Part shown: in pieces, positions 63,285-64,000 of the stretch | How the letters are laid out: every line of letters starts with the position of its first letter | Numbering within the stretch: position 1 is the first letter of the stretch | From: Streptomyces sp. HmicA12 | GTDB taxonomy: Bacteria; Actinomycetota; Actinomycetes; Streptomycetales; Streptomycetaceae | Length of the DNA: 64,000 nucleotides | Direction: 5' to 3' | Assembly (NCBI RefSeq): GCF_000373565.1 | Contig: NZ_KB891797.1 | Span: 592,487-656,486 of the forward strand | Notes under the pieces: model-generated | Databases searched by the model: none | The model's input: the letters and a program-made list of their open reading frames with translations, nothing else | What the model was told of the DNA's origin: nothing | Made by a program: the position numbers and the translations under genes

Positions 63285-64000
63285 ATGCCTGAACACGACA
63301 GCGCCCTCTACGACTACGTCATCGTCGGCGGCGGCACCGCAGGATCGGTGATCGCCTCCCGGCTCACCGAGAACCCGGACGTCACCGTCGCCGTCATCGA
63401 GGGCGGCCCCAGCGACATCGACCGCGACGACGTGCTCACCCTGCGCCGCTGGCTCGGTCTGCTCGGCGGCGACCTCGACTACGGCTACACCACCACCGAG
63501 CAGCCGCGCGGCAACTCGCACATCCTGCACAGCCGCGCCAAGGTCCTCGGCGGCTGCTCCTCGCACAACACCCTGATCTCCTTCAAGCCGCTGCCCGGCG
63601 ACTGGGACGAGTGGGCCGCGGCCGGCGCCACCGGCTGGGACCACAAGGCGATGGACCCGTACTTCGGCAAGCTGCGCAACAACATCGTGGCCGTCGACGA
63701 GAAGGACCGGAACGCCATCGCCCGCGACTTCGTCGAGGCCGCGCAGGCCGCGACCGGCGTCCCGCGCGTCGAGGGCTTCAACAAGGCGCCGTTCAAGGAC
63801 GGTGTCGGCTTCTTCGACCTCGCGTACCACCCGGAGAACAACAAGCGGTCGTCCGCCTCGGTCGCGTACCTGCACCCCCACATGGAGGCGGGCGACCGCC
63901 CCAATCTCGCGCTGTTCCTGGAGACGTGGGCGCACAAGCTGGAGTTCGTCGACGGCACCCGCGCCAGTGGCGTGCACGTGCGCGGCAAGGACGGCGCGGA
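63285..64000 (+). CDS. Choline dehydrogenase-like GMC oxidoreductase (partial, 5' part)
   Basis: The first 238 codons are in the window, running open to its end. FAD-binding VIVGGGTAGSVIASRLTENP, GMC signature region RAKVLGGCSSHNTLISFKPLPGDWDEW and SSASVAYLHPHME are characteristic of choline oxidase/dehydrogenase. It should oxidise choline to betaine aldehyde, feeding the upstream dehydrogenase. ATG 63285 follows GGAG at 7 bases. Whether O2 or another acceptor is used cannot be judged from this half. Confidence 0.85.
   Translation, partial: MPEHDSALYDYVIVGGGTAGSVIASRLTENPDVTVAVIEGGPSDIDRDDVLTLRRWLGLLGGDLDYGYTTTEQPRGNSHILHSRAKVLGGCSSHNTLISFKPLPGDWDEWAAAGATGWDHKAMDPYFGKLRNNIVAVDEKDRNAIARDFVEAAQAATGVPRVEGFNKAPFKDGVGFFDLAYHPENNKRSSASVAYLHPHMEAGDRPNLALFLETWAHKLEFVDGTRASGVHVRGKDGA

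Overview
The window is a high-GC actinobacterial chromosome segment and almost certainly comes from a Streptomyces. Coding positions are strongly GC-biased, GTG starts and short ATGA/GTGA overlaps are common, and PspC kinases, DUF4429, DUF3017 and XRE-DUF2690 proteins and an LAXTG surface protein are present. The gene order guaA – NlpC/P60 – pcrA – icmB – sucCD – purNH – folD – mdh is what I recall for the core of the S. coelicolor chromosome. I see no tRNA, rRNA, CRISPR array, prophage or insertion sequence. This is conserved backbone with a few fast-evolving patches.

Layout. 1-3.6 kb: three receptor-type Ser/Thr kinases in tandem, the first cut by the window edge. 3.7-7.2 kb: succinate-semialdehyde dehydrogenase and a GMC oxidoreductase. 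7.2-9.3 kb: a sortase-anchored surface protein and a lipoprotein. 9.7-12.5 kb: a chorismate mutase behind what looks like a Phe/Tyr attenuator, then a 67-bp tandem repeat array, then guaA. 12.5-17.3 kb: a PNPOx-like protein, a class II aldolase, a DUF4429/SHOCT protein, a multi-pass membrane protein and DoxX. 17.3-21 kb: two divergent PspC proteins, one fused to a histidine kinase with its LuxR-type regulator. 21-26.8 kb: a dead LysE-type gene, a serine hydrolase, a methyltransferase and two NlpC/P60 hydrolases, one under a cyclic-di-AMP (ydaO) riboswitch. 27-33 kb: pcrA, an M23 peptidase, a lipase and icmB.

33.2-41.4 kb is the most interesting block. Two divergent operons encode DUF5691 + SWIM zinc finger (minus) and MoxR-type AAA ATPase + DUF5682 + von Willebrand A protein (plus). 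The set resembles E. coli yehLMPQ and has no firmly assigned function. The SWIM gene has a perfect TTGTCAGTG-N8-TAnnnT promoter, the PafBC-dependent (RecA-independent) DNA-damage promoter known from mycobacteria. The only other perfect copy I found is in front of the pcrA helicase gene. This predicts that the system is induced by DNA damage.

41.4-44.6 kb: two secreted repeat-rich proteins of unknown function. 44.7-50.5 kb: sucCD, an XRE/sigma-like/membrane fusion regulator and a DUF6350 membrane protein. 50.8-55.4 kb: purN-purH, an RDD protein, folD and a DUF3017 protein. 55.7-61.6 kb: an XRE-DUF2690 protein, mdh with a palindromic operator at its promoter, and a three-gene operon whose first two products share a short glycine-rich motif at their adjoining ends. 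61.7-64 kb: the choline-to-glycine-betaine pair, with the second gene cut by the window edge.
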